DNA from: Falsiroseomonas sp041690465
Lineage (GTDB): Bacteria > Pseudomonadota > Alphaproteobacteria > Acetobacterales > Acetobacteraceae
Length of the DNA stretch: 64,000 bases
Direction of reading: 5' to 3'
Assembly (NCBI RefSeq): GCF_041690465.1
Contig: NZ_JAWLHG010000001.1
Coordinates: forward strand, 124,001 to 188,000
A program made the position numbers and the translations under genes. Each line of letters begins with the position of its first letter. Position 1 is the stretch's first letter. Positions 8,341 to 15,397 of the stretch are shown here, piece after piece. The notes below the pieces were generated by a model. The model was not told the origin of the DNA. It did not search any database and was given only the letters and a program-made list of their open reading frames with translations.

Positions 8341-8417
8341 GTTCCCGTAGCTCAGCTGGATAGAGCACCAGATTCCTAATCTGGGGGCCGTGGGTTCGAA
8401 TCCCGCCGGGAACACCA
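8341..8417 (+). tRNA. tRNA-Arg (anticodon CCT), CCA encoded
   Basis: Complete cloverleaf. The acceptor GTTCCCG (8341-8347) pairs with CGGGAAC (8407-8413), followed by discriminator A and an encoded CCA (8415-8417). The D arm is GCTCAGCTGGATAGAGC. The anticodon stem CCAGA/TCTGG holds the loop TTCCTAA with anticodon CCT. The T arm contains GGTTCGAATCC. It reads AGG codons. Its 3' side borders a decayed EAL gene, but I found no integrase or repeated 3' end. Confidence 0.95.
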
Positions 8418-8569
8418 CCGCCATGTGGGCGGCAGACCTGGACCCGACCGCATCGCCAGGAGCCCGGCCATCGGCCGTCTGTTCCGGCCATAAACGCATC
8501 GCCAGGGCCATGCGCTGCGGCTGCTCGACGCAGAGGGACATCTGCCGGCGTCGTCGCGCTTCTTTCCCG

Positions 8570-8850
8570 CGCCGCCGCTTCTTCGAGCAAGCCATGGCGC
8601 TGGAGGCACATGACCCCGTCGTCGATGTCGGGATGCGGCAGCCAACCGGCTGCGAGGCGCTGGTGCGTTGGCATCGCGCCGGCTACAGCCGGCTGATCGG
8701 CCCGGCGGAGTTCATCCCATCGGCGAGGAGACCGGCCTGATCAGGCAGCCCGGCGAGCTGGTGCTGCGCCGCGCGCCTGCGCGGTCGCGGCCGGCGGGAA
8801 GGACGAGTCGCTGCGGCTGACGGCGAATGCCTCCCCCGCCCAGGTCGCGC
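8570..8850 (+). pseudogene. Decayed GGDEF/EAL-type c-di-GMP phosphodiesterase remnant
   Basis: Pieces of the start of an EAL domain are readable in order but in different frames. From about 8599: DPVVDVGMRQPTGCEALVRW (the EAL core, C-E-A-L) continuing to GPAEFIP. A missing base near 8717 shifts the frame, and IGEETGLIRQPGELVLRRA follows (8719-8775). Two extra bases at 8776-8777 shift it again before CAVAAGG and RLTANASPAQVA (8778-8849). A preceding RRFFEQ looks like the end of a GGDEF domain. Nothing after the N-terminal third of the EAL domain remains. The rest of the 8418-8854 interval holds no intact gene. Confidence 0.75.
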
Positions 8851-8854
8851 CGTG

Positions 8855-9565
8855 TCAGCCGCGTGCGAAGCGCGCCTTCAGCGGGATGGCGGCAAGCGAA
8901 AGCGCCGCCAGCCCGAGCAGCGCCGCGAGGATTTCCGTGCTGAGCACGGCGCGCGCATCGAACTCTCCGCCCATCGCCAGCACATCGCCCAGGCCCGACC
9001 CGGCAAGGCTGAACACCGCCGTGCCCGGCAGGATGCCGAAGGCGGTGGTGAGCAGGTAGGTGCCCAGCCGCACGCCCACGAAGGCCGGCACCAGGTTCAC
9101 CAGGAAGAAGGGGAACAACGGCACCAGGCGCAGCACCAGCAGGTAGGAGGCGGCGTTGCGGCGGATGCCCTCGCCCAGAAGCTGTGCCTTGGGGCCGAGC
9201 CGGTCGAGCGCATCCTCGCCCGCCAGGCGGCGTGCGAAGAGGAACACCAGCACCGCGCCGGTGGTCGCCCCCAGCACGGTCAGCGCCGTGCCGCCCGCCG
9301 CGCCGAACAGGAATCCGCCGGAAAGCGTGAGGAACAGCGCGCCGGGCAGCGAGAAGGCGACCGTCGCGACATAGATCGCGACATAGGCCAGGGCTGCCAG
9401 CACGCCATTCGCCGCGACGAAGGCCGACAGCGCCTCCCGGTGCCGCGCCAGCGTCTCCAGCGAGAGATGATCGGCGAGGCCGGTCGCGCGCAGCGCGACG
9501 ATCGCGGCGACCACGCCGGCACCGATCCAGACCCGCCGGTCGCGCAGGGCGCAGCGGAGTGACAT
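8855..9565 (-). CDS. TVP38/TMEM64 (VTT/DedA-like) membrane protein
   Basis: Integral membrane protein of about 236 residues with the VTT (SNARE-associated) domain, related to DedA proteins now tied to lipid scrambling or carrier recycling. The diagnostic segment is SLPGALFLTLSGGFLFGAAG with later VLRLVPLFPFFLVNLVPAF. About six hydrophobic segments. The start is decided by the ribosome site: AGGAGG lies 6 nt before ATG 9565, whereas the GTG at 9580, which overlaps the upstream stop, would use that same site as coding sequence. It follows the flavin disulfide reductase, a common partner, and should share its SigF-type promoter. Confidence 0.88.
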   Translation of the reverse strand: MSLRCALRDRRVWIGAGVVAAIVALRATGLADHLSLETLARHREALSAFVAANGVLAALAYVAIYVATVAFSLPGALFLTLSGGFLFGAAGGTALTVLGATTGAVLVFLFARRLAGEDALDRLGPKAQLLGEGIRRNAASYLLVLRLVPLFPFFLVNLVPAFVGVRLGTYLLTTAFGILPGTAVFSLAGSGLGDVLAMGGEFDARAVLSTEILAALLGLAALSLAAIPLKARFARG

Positions 9566-9576
9566 GGCGGCCCTCC

Positions 9577-11046
9577 TCACGGCAGGAAGCGCTGGATCAG
9601 CCCGACCAGCGCGCGGGTGCGCGGGCCGAACAGCGCCGGGGTGTAGAAGCCGCCCGCGGCGCGCTTCGAGATCTCGGACATCGTGGGGTAGGGCGCAAGC
9701 GAGGAGGCGATGGCGCCGATCTTCAGCTTCTGCTGGATCGCCAGCCCCCAGGTGCCGATCATCTCGCCCGCACGCGGCGCGACGATGGTCGCACCGAGGA
9801 TCCGCCCGCGTCGGCCGAGCACCACCTTGATCAGCCCCTCCGTCGCGCGTTCCGCCTGTGCGCGGTCGTTGCCCGACAGCGGCTGGGAGAGGATGGAGAC
9901 CTCATGGCCGGGGGCACGCGCATCGGCCTCGGTCAGGCCGACATGGGCGAGTTCGGGATCGGCATAGGTCACCCAGGGCAATGCGGCGTAATCCGTCTTC
10001 GCCGGCAGGCCGAACAGCGCGTTCCGGATGACGATGCCGGCATGGTAGCCCGCGACATGGGTGAACTGCGGCCCACCGGCAACGTCGCCGATCGCGAAGA
10101 CATGGCGGTTGCTGCTGCGCAGCCCGGCATCCACGGTGATGCCGCGCGGCGTCACCTCGACCCCGGCTGCCTCGAGCCCCAGCCCGGCGGTGTTCGGGCG
10201 GCGGCCGGCGGCGACCAGCAGATGCGTGCCGATCAGCGTCGTGCCATCGGCGAATTGCACCTCGACGCCGTTGCCGGCACGTCGTGTGGCGGCGACCTGT
10301 GCGCCTTCCTGAAGCGCGATGCCCTCGCGCAGCAGCGCGGCGCGCAGGATCGCCACCGCTTCCGGCTCATCCTTCGGCAGGATGCTCGCGCGCTCCAGCA
10401 CCGTCACGCTGGCGCCGAGGCGGCGGAAGGCCTGCGCCATCTCGATGCCGATCGGGCCGCCGCCGAGCACGATCAGGTGCTCCGGCAGGTCGGTGAGGTC
10501 GAACACGCTCTCGTTCGTCAGGTGCGGCGTCTCGGCCAGGCCGGGCACCGGCGGCAGCGCGGCGGAAGAACCGGTGGCGACCACGAAGCGCCGCGCGCGG
10601 ATGCGCTTTCCGTCGGCCTCCACCTCACGCGGGCCGGTGAAGCGTGCGGCGGCGCGGATCACGGTGACACCGAGCCCTTCGAAGCGTTCCACCGAATCGT
10701 GCGGCGCGATGGCGGCGATGACGCCGTGCACATGCGCGTGGACGCGGGTGAAATCCACCGCCGGCTCATGCCCGTTGACGCCGAAGCGCCCGGCATGACG
10801 CACCACATCGGCAGCGTGCGCGGCGGCGAGCAGCGCCTTCGAGGGCACGCAGCCGGTGTTGAGGCAGTCGCCGCCCATGCGGTGCTTCTCGATCAGCACC
10901 ACGGAAGCGCCCATCTGCACCGCGCCGGCGGCGACGGAGAGCCCGCCGGAGCCCGCGCCGATGATGCAGAGATCAGCTTGCAGCACGCCGTCGCGCAGGA
11001 CGGGGCGACGCGCGGGCCCGAGCGTGGGGGGATGTGTCTCGGTCAT
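9577..11046 (-). CDS. FAD-dependent pyridine nucleotide-disulfide reductase (mercuric reductase/Lpd-like)
   Basis: Class I flavin disulfide oxidoreductase of 489 residues. FAD site DLCIIGAGSGGLSVAAGA; redox pair in GGDCLNTGCVPSKAL (CX4C); NAD(P)H site LGGGPIGIEMAQAF; second FAD motif HVFAIGDVAGG. No N-terminal metal-binding domain and no C-terminal vicinal Cys, so it is not a classical MerA. The usual dimer-interface catalytic HPT..E stretch reads PYPTMSE: the His is replaced by Tyr, so lipoamide-type catalysis is doubtful. The physiological disulfide or quinone substrate is unknown. A perfect GTAACC-N16-CGAA promoter lies 29 bp upstream; the VTT gene follows. Confidence 0.85.
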   Translation of the reverse strand: MTETHPPTLGPARRPVLRDGVLQADLCIIGAGSGGLSVAAGAVQMGASVVLIEKHRMGGDCLNTGCVPSKALLAAAHAADVVRHAGRFGVNGHEPAVDFTRVHAHVHGVIAAIAPHDSVERFEGLGVTVIRAAARFTGPREVEADGKRIRARRFVVATGSSAALPPVPGLAETPHLTNESVFDLTDLPEHLIVLGGGPIGIEMAQAFRRLGASVTVLERASILPKDEPEAVAILRAALLREGIALQEGAQVAATRRAGNGVEVQFADGTTLIGTHLLVAAGRRPNTAGLGLEAAGVEVTPRGITVDAGLRSSNRHVFAIGDVAGGPQFTHVAGYHAGIVIRNALFGLPAKTDYAALPWVTYADPELAHVGLTEADARAPGHEVSILSQPLSGNDRAQAERATEGLIKVVLGRRGRILGATIVAPRAGEMIGTWGLAIQQKLKIGAIASSLAPYPTMSEISKRAAGGFYTPALFGPRTRALVGLIQRFLP

Positions 11047-11074
11047 CGGGCGTCCTCTCGGTCTCGGGCATCGC

Positions 11075-11100
11075 TTCGCCCCGATGCCCGGCCGGGTTAC
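11075..11100 (-). promoter_or_regulatory. SigF/NrsF-type ECF promoter upstream of the disulfide reductase operon
   Basis: Minus strand: GTAACC (11100-11095), 16 bases, CGAA (11078-11075), 29 bp before the ATG at 11046. It is a perfect copy of the motif seen upstream of the YHS and OpgC genes. Confidence 0.75.
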
Positions 11101-11109
11101 GCCCGCCGA

Positions 11110-11640
11110 TCAGCCGGCATGGGTGCCGCGGATCGGATAACCCAGATCCTGGATGCGCTTCGCGCCGCGCGCGATCGCAGCCAGGTCCGGCCGGGCCCAG
11201 GGCGCGTTGGAGATGTCGAGCACCTGCACCGCCCCATCGGGGTTGATCAGGAACAGGCCCGGCTCCGCGAAGGGCCGGTCGGTCTCCTGCGGCGAGCGCG
11301 GGTCGGAGACATAGAGGCCGAGCTCGCGCATCTGCGCGACGGAAAGATCGTGCCCCACCGGGAAGCGCCAGCCGAATTCCGCAACGTCCGCCGCGGCCTT
11401 CTCGGCCGGGTCGGCGGAGACCGCCATCACCTGCACCCCGGCGGCGGCGAACTCCTCCATCAGCGTGTCGAGCGTGCCGAGATAGGGCTTGCACAGCGGG
11501 CAGTGCCTGCCGCGATAGACCACCAGCAGCCGCCAGCCCTCCATCGCGGCGGGCGCGATCTCGCCACCGCCGAGGCGCGGTAGGGCGATGGCGGGGAAGG
11601 GCGCACCGGCGGCGAGCTTCGTTGCTTTTGACATCTGCAT
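11110..11640 (-). CDS. Peroxiredoxin-like (AhpC/TSA superfamily) protein
   Basis: Thioredoxin-fold protein of about 176 residues. The active-site region is YRGRHCPLCKPYL, a CPLC motif unlike the TxxC of true peroxiredoxins but typical of the peroxiredoxin-like group; further conserved points are VMAVSADPAEKA and PGLFLINPDGAVQVLDISN. Probably a cytoplasmic thiol reductase or peroxidase. ATG 11640 follows AGGAGAG; an ATG at 11652 overlapping the upstream stop (TGATG) is also possible. It is downstream of a truncated GST gene, probably cotranscribed. Confidence 0.82.
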   Translation of the reverse strand: MQMSKATKLAAGAPFPAIALPRLGGGEIAPAAMEGWRLLVVYRGRHCPLCKPYLGTLDTLMEEFAAAGVQVMAVSADPAEKAAADVAEFGWRFPVGHDLSVAQMRELGLYVSDPRSPQETDRPFAEPGLFLINPDGAVQVLDISNAPWARPDLAAIARGAKRIQDLGYPIRGTHAG

Positions 11641-11651
11641 CTCTCCTTGCA

Positions 11652-11945
11652 TCAGCCGGCGCGCACGGTGGCGGCGGCCTGGCCGAACAGCAGCGCGGCG
11701 GTGTCAGCGAGGTTGAGCAGGATCGCGCCGCTCTCGCACAGCGGCACCGGCGCGCCGCCACAGGCGGGGGCGTGGTCCACGATGGCGGGAATGCGGTTGT
11801 CGGGCGCGATCGCCAGGAAGGCCGGCGTGAATTGCTCGCCCTTGGAGGTCTTCACCGGGATGATGCGGCAGGGCAGCCCCGCCTCTTCCAGGAACACCGT
11901 CGCCTTGTGGCCGTTCGGCGTGGTCCAGTGGTGCAGATCGATCAC
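11652..11945 (-). pseudogene. Truncated glutathione S-transferase (N-terminal domain only)
   Basis: The first 80 or so residues are a clear YfcG/YghU-type GST thioredoxin fold: LHHWTTPNGHKATVFLEEAG, then IAPDNRIPAIVDH and CESGAILLNLAD, the glutathione-binding stretch. The protein stops at 97 residues instead of about 210, with a tail (LLFGQAAATVRAG) unlike the GST helical domain, so a deletion has probably removed the C-terminal half. It could still make a small glutathione-binding protein. Its TGA overlaps an ATG in frame with the peroxiredoxin-like gene. Confidence 0.7.
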
Positions 11946-11987
11946 CAGGGTGGCTCCGGCTTGACGGGGCGTGCAGCAATGCGCCTA

Positions 11988-12009
11988 TTCTATAGCGAAT
12001 GATATAGAA
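11988..12009. promoter_or_regulatory. AT-rich inverted repeat, candidate operator between GST fragment and DUF302 gene
   Basis: Perfect inverted repeat TTCTATA (11988-11994) and TATAGAA (12003-12009) with an 8-bp spacer, very AT-rich in a region of about 70% GC. It lies 42 bp before the GST-fragment ATG (minus) and 106 bp before the DUF302 ATG (plus), overlapping likely -10 sequences. The size suggests a winged-helix repressor of the MarR or HxlR kind; no such gene is nearby. Confidence 0.5.
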
Positions 12010-12115
12010 CGACGTTCCACCCCCGCAAGCCCGGCGTCCAGGCCGGGCCACGCGGCGAAGTCGCTACGGAGCCTGCCCGCGACCTGCCGGACCGCCACAC
12101 CCGAAGGAGACCGCC

Positions 12116-12643
12116 ATGCCGAACGCCGGACCCATCACGACCCGCCGCGCAAGCCGCTTCGGACCGCCGGCCTGGCCCGGCGCCATCCTGTTGCTGCTCG
12201 CCGTCCTCACCACGCCGGCCGCCGCACTGGCGCAGGCGCCGACCGAGGGGCTCGTCACCACGCCGAGCGCGCACGCACACCGCGCCACGCTGGACCGCTT
12301 CGCCGAGGCGGTGCGCGCCGCCGGCTGGAAGGTGTTCGCCGAGGTGGACCACGCCGCCGCGGCGCGCGAGGCCGGGATGCAGCTGCGCCCGCGCAGCGTG
12401 GTGTTGTTCGGCAACCCGCGCGCCGGCACGCCCGGCATGGCGGCTCGCCCGACGCTTGCGCTCGACCTGCCGATGCGCGTGCTGGTGTGGGAGGATGATG
12501 CCGGCCGCGCCTTCGTGACGCGCAGCACCGGCGCGGACCTGGCCACGCGCGTCTTCGCCCGCCACGGCGTCACCGTTCCCGCCGAGGGGCAGGCCAGCAC
12601 GGAAGCCTTCCTGGCCGGCCTGGTCCGCCGCGCGACGGAATAG
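12116..12643 (+). CDS. Exported DUF302-domain protein
   Basis: 175 residues with an N-terminal export signal (basic start, hydrophobic segment about 21-38, cleavage near ALAQA). The mature part is a DUF302 domain: RFAEAVRAAGWKVFAEVDHA, then VVLFGNPRAGTPGMA, and LDLPMRVLVWEDDAGRAFV, matching the family's conserved positions. Function unknown; the family recurs next to redox and metal stress genes. It diverges from the GST/peroxiredoxin operon across the AT-rich inverted repeat and converges with nrsF. Confidence 0.85.
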   Translation: MPNAGPITTRRASRFGPPAWPGAILLLLAVLTTPAAALAQAPTEGLVTTPSAHAHRATLDRFAEAVRAAGWKVFAEVDHAAAAREAGMQLRPRSVVLFGNPRAGTPGMAARPTLALDLPMRVLVWEDDAGRAFVTRSTGADLATRVFARHGVTVPAEGQASTEAFLAGLVRRATE

Positions 12644-12671
12644 CCCTCGGGCGGGGCGGCCGGCGCCGTCT

Positions 12672-13331
12672 CTACGCCGGTGCGGCCGCCTCCTCCGCCC
12701 GCATCACCCGCGGGCCGAGGAAGGTGGCGACCAGCGTCACCACCAGCACCGCCAGGCCGTGCCAGACCAGCACCATCACCGCCGCATTCAGGTGATGGAT
12801 CGCGGAAAGCCCTACGCTGGCGAGCGCCGCGGCGGAGAGTCCGCCAAGGGCGGCAACCGGCGTCGGGCGCAGCGGCGCGGCGTGGCGCGCCAGCCACAGC
12901 ATCCCCATCGTCAGCGGCACGCCGAGGCCGGCGATGAAGGCCAGGCACGGATAGCTGGTGGTCAGCCGCAGCCCCTCCGGCCCGAACCGCGCCAGGTCCT
13001 GCAGGCAGCCCCAGCCCATGGTGGCAAGCCAGGCCACCACCGCCGGCAGCGGCAGCAGCGCCCAGCGCTGGTCGCGGTCCGGCAACGCCAGCTCGAAGGC
13101 GGCGAAGGCGGCCAGCAGGCCGGTCGCAAGCGCGGCGATCAGCTGCGGCAGGTCGAAGCCGGAAGCGAGCCGCTGCGCCAAGTCGTGGCGCAGGCCGAAC
13201 ACGGCGATCGCCGCGCCGATCACGCCCCCGGCCAGCAGCAGCCACACCGCCGTGGACTTCGCGGGATGCCAGACGCGCCGCACCGGACGGAGGCCGGCGG
13301 CGAGCTGGGTGATCAGGTCTTCGCTCCGCAT
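12672..13331 (-). CDS. nrsF: NrsF-type (DUF1109) membrane anti-sigma factor
   Basis: Six-helix inner-membrane protein of about 219 residues that holds the adjacent ECF sigma factor. The N-terminus (EDLITQLAAGLRPVRRVWHP) is the cytoplasmic, sigma-facing part; hydrophobic segments follow to the end. Two Cys stand out, in GWGCLQDL and TTSYPCLAF; as I recall, paired Cys in this family sense oxidising or heavy-metal stress. It starts 5 bp after the sigma gene stops, the standard order for sigma/NrsF pairs. It should be transcribed from the SigF-type promoter at 14030-14054. Confidence 0.88.
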   Translation of the reverse strand: MRSEDLITQLAAGLRPVRRVWHPAKSTAVWLLLAGGVIGAAIAVFGLRHDLAQRLASGFDLPQLIAALATGLLAAFAAFELALPDRDQRWALLPLPAVVAWLATMGWGCLQDLARFGPEGLRLTTSYPCLAFIAGLGVPLTMGMLWLARHAAPLRPTPVAALGGLSAAALASVGLSAIHHLNAAVMVLVWHGLAVLVVTLVATFLGPRVMRAEEAAAPA

Positions 13332-13336
13332 CTCCG

Positions 13337-13957
13337 TCACTCCTCCACGCCGAACCGGCGCCGCAGCGAACGCAGCGCGCGATGCGTCGCGACCTTGAGG
13401 GCCCCCACGCTCATGCCCGACCTGCTGCTGGCCTCGGCGAGCGACAGATCCTCGATCTTGGTCAGGCCGAGCGCGGTGCGCTGCGCCTGCGGCAGATCCT
13501 CGACCGCCCGGCGCAGCTCCACCGCGGCGCGGCGCGAATCCAGCTCGGCATCGGCGGCGCGCTCGGGCGTCGCCACATCCATCGCCGCCTCCAGGTCCAC
13601 CTCCCGCAGGCTGGTGCGACCGCGGCGGCGGCCGCGATCCACTGCCCGCCGCTCCGCGATCGCCGCCAGCCAGGGGCGGAAGGGGCGCGAGGGATCGTAG
13701 GTGTGGCGGACCCGGTGGATGGTCAGCAGCGCATCCTGCGCCGCATCCTCGGCGTCGGAAGGATCGCGCAGCCGGGCGCGGCAGATCGCGCGCAGCAGCG
13801 GCAGGCAATCGCGCAGCAGGGTTTCATAGGCGCGCGCATCGCCCGCCTGCGCAGCCGCCATGAGCTGCGACCAGCGCAGGTCACGCGCGTCGCGTTCGGC
13901 GATCGGCATCATGGCGGGCAGGCCCACCGATGTACACGGCGCAATGGCATCTGACAT
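13337..13957 (-). CDS. sigF: ECF RNA polymerase sigma factor, NrsF-controlled
   Basis: Sigma-70 family ECF factor of 206 residues. Region 2 spans about residues 45-105 (DAEDAAQDALLTIHRVRHTY, then PWLAAIAERRAVD), and region 4 about 148-200 (LRRAVEDLPQAQRTALGLTK, then MSVGALKVATHRALRSLRRR, the -35-reading helix-turn-helix). Pairing with a DUF1109 protein places it in the SigF/NrsF group. The SigF-type motif upstream of its own start indicates autoregulation, and perfect copies precede three other transcription units here. The symbol is by analogy with Caulobacter. Confidence 0.9.
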   Translation of the reverse strand: MSDAIAPCTSVGLPAMMPIAERDARDLRWSQLMAAAQAGDARAYETLLRDCLPLLRAICRARLRDPSDAEDAAQDALLTIHRVRHTYDPSRPFRPWLAAIAERRAVDRGRRRGRTSLREVDLEAAMDVATPERAADAELDSRRAAVELRRAVEDLPQAQRTALGLTKIEDLSLAEASSRSGMSVGALKVATHRALRSLRRRFGVEE

Positions 13958-14029
13958 GCGCAGGCTACCCCAATGCCATCGGTCCGCGCGAGCCTTGCCG
14001 AGGCCCGGTGCGCGTGACCATTCCGGGAA

Positions 14030-14054
14030 TTCGCTGCGCGGCGGGGAAGGTTAC
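14030..14054 (-). promoter_or_regulatory. SigF-type promoter of the sigF-nrsF operon (15-bp spacer)
   Basis: Minus strand: GTAACC (14054-14049), 15 bases, CGAA (14033-14030), 72 bp before the sigF ATG. The spacer is one base shorter than in the other three copies, which may make autoregulation weaker. It stands back to back with the OpgC promoter, 60 bp away. Confidence 0.65.
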
Positions 14055-14114
14055 GCCGGCGCGCCGGGAAATGACGGGGCCGGACACGGAAGGGTGAGCG
14101 GGGATTCGGCGGGC

Positions 14115-14140
14115 GTAACCCGGCTGGCGCTTCCGGCGAA
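14115..14140 (+). promoter_or_regulatory. SigF-type promoter upstream of the OpgC-family gene
   Basis: Plus strand: GTAACC (14115-14120), 16 bases, CGAA (14137-14140), 30 bp before the TTG start at 14171. Perfect match to the motif. Confidence 0.75.
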
Positions 14141-14170
14141 GCATCCCAGGTTCCCTGCCGGAGGTCGGCC

Positions 14171-15331
14171 TTGCCCTGGACGAAAGCGCCACAGCGCAGC
14201 GCGGCGGTCGCCGGCCGCCCTTCTTCCCTGCGCCCGCCGCCGCGGGACACCAGGCTCGACATCGTGCGGGGCTGGATGCAGGTCTCGATCTTCATCTCGC
14301 ATGTGGTGGGGACCGGCTTTGCCTGGGGCATCCATGCCGCCTGGGGGCTTTCCGACAGCTCCGAGCAGTTCGTCTTCCTGTCCGGCCTCGGGCTCGGCTC
14401 GGTCTTCGCGCTGAAATCGGCGCGCGACGGCTTCGGCGCCGCGCGCGCCGACCTCGCCGGCCGCACCCTGCACCTCTACCGTATGCACCTGATGGTCGTC
14501 GCGTTGTTCGCCGCGCTGGTTCTGGCGGCGGAGATGTGGCTGCCGCTGCCGGGCGAGGTCGCCCGCCTCGGCTGGAGCTGGCTGACCGAGGCGCCGTGGT
14601 TCGCCGTGCCCGCCGCGGCGACCATGCTGTGGCAGCCGGAATTCATGGGCATCCTGTCGGTCTTCGTCTGGTGCATGCTGCTGCTGCCGCCCTTCATGTG
14701 GCTGACGGAGCGGGCCGGCGCCTGGGCATTGCTGGTGCCGGCGGCGCTCTATGCCGCGGTGCAGGCCGGGCTGATCGCCACACCGGGCCTCGGCGGCACC
14801 GAGATCGCCTTCGACCCGCTTGCCTGGCAGGCGCTGTTCATGACCGGCGCCTGGCTCGGCCGCCGCGCACTGATGACCGGTGAGGCGGTGCCCCGCCGCG
14901 GCTGGATGATGGCCGCCGCCAGCGTCGTGGTCGTCTACGGCTTCTGGGTGCAACTGGTGGTGCACGGCTTCGTCGCCGGGCCGGAGGACGCCATCGAGGC
15001 GTTGTACGGCAAGACGGTGCTGGCACCGGCGCGGCTGGTTCACGCCCTGGCGCTGGCCTACCTGGTCGCCGTGCTGGTCCCGCGCGAGGCCGCCTGGATG
15101 CGCGCCGCGCCGGCGGCGATGCTGGCGATGATAGGGCGTCACAGCCTGAACGTGTTCTGCGCCGGCCTCTTCCTCTCCTGGGCGGCCTCCACGATGCTGG
15201 CGCGGTGGCCGGGGCATGCGGGCTGGCTCGATCCGCTGCTGATAGCCGGGGGCACCGCCGTGCTGGTGCTGGTGGCGCTGGCCTCGGAGCGCCGCCGGAT
15301 GCGCCTGCGGCCGGCGCGCGCGGCGGCCTGA
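14171..15331 (+). CDS. OpgC-family membrane acyltransferase
   Basis: Multi-pass membrane protein of 386 residues related to OpgC, which decorates periplasmic glucans with succinyl groups. The N-terminus carries RDTRLDIVRGWMQVSIFISH and SEQFVFLSGLGLGSVF, typical of this group; about ten hydrophobic segments follow. The start is TTG 14171, supported by GGAGG 6 nt upstream (14160-14164) and by the promoter, whose -10 lies at 14137-14140. The glycan acceptor and acyl donor cannot be told from sequence. It is the only plus-strand member of the putative SigF regulon here, which suggests an envelope response. Confidence 0.82.
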   Translation: MPWTKAPQRSAAVAGRPSSLRPPPRDTRLDIVRGWMQVSIFISHVVGTGFAWGIHAAWGLSDSSEQFVFLSGLGLGSVFALKSARDGFGAARADLAGRTLHLYRMHLMVVALFAALVLAAEMWLPLPGEVARLGWSWLTEAPWFAVPAAATMLWQPEFMGILSVFVWCMLLLPPFMWLTERAGAWALLVPAALYAAVQAGLIATPGLGGTEIAFDPLAWQALFMTGAWLGRRALMTGEAVPRRGWMMAAASVVVVYGFWVQLVVHGFVAGPEDAIEALYGKTVLAPARLVHALALAYLVAVLVPREAAWMRAAPAAMLAMIGRHSLNVFCAGLFLSWAASTMLARWPGHAGWLDPLLIAGGTAVLVLVALASERRRMRLRPARAAA

Positions 15332-15343
15332 CCGCCGCCGCCC

Positions 15344-15369
15344 GGAACCTTCCGCCGCGCCCTGGTGTT
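15344..15369 (+). promoter_or_regulatory. Weak EcfG-like promoter candidate before the AI-2E permease gene
   Basis: GGAAC (15344-15348), 17 bases, TGTT (15366-15369), 28 bp before the ATG at 15398. One mismatch in the -10 relative to CGTT, so this is only suggestive. Confidence 0.3.
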
Positions 15370-15397
15370 CGCGCCGAGACGGCGAAGGAGCACCGGT

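Noticed and set aside
8341..8417. tRNA-Arg as an active attachment site of a genomic island
   Set aside because: No integrase, no repeat of the tRNA 3' end and ordinary core genes on both sides; only a decayed gene supports the idea.
9577..11046. Calling this gene merA (mercuric reductase)
   Set aside because: No N-terminal heavy-metal domain, no C-terminal vicinal Cys pair, and no mer genes around it.
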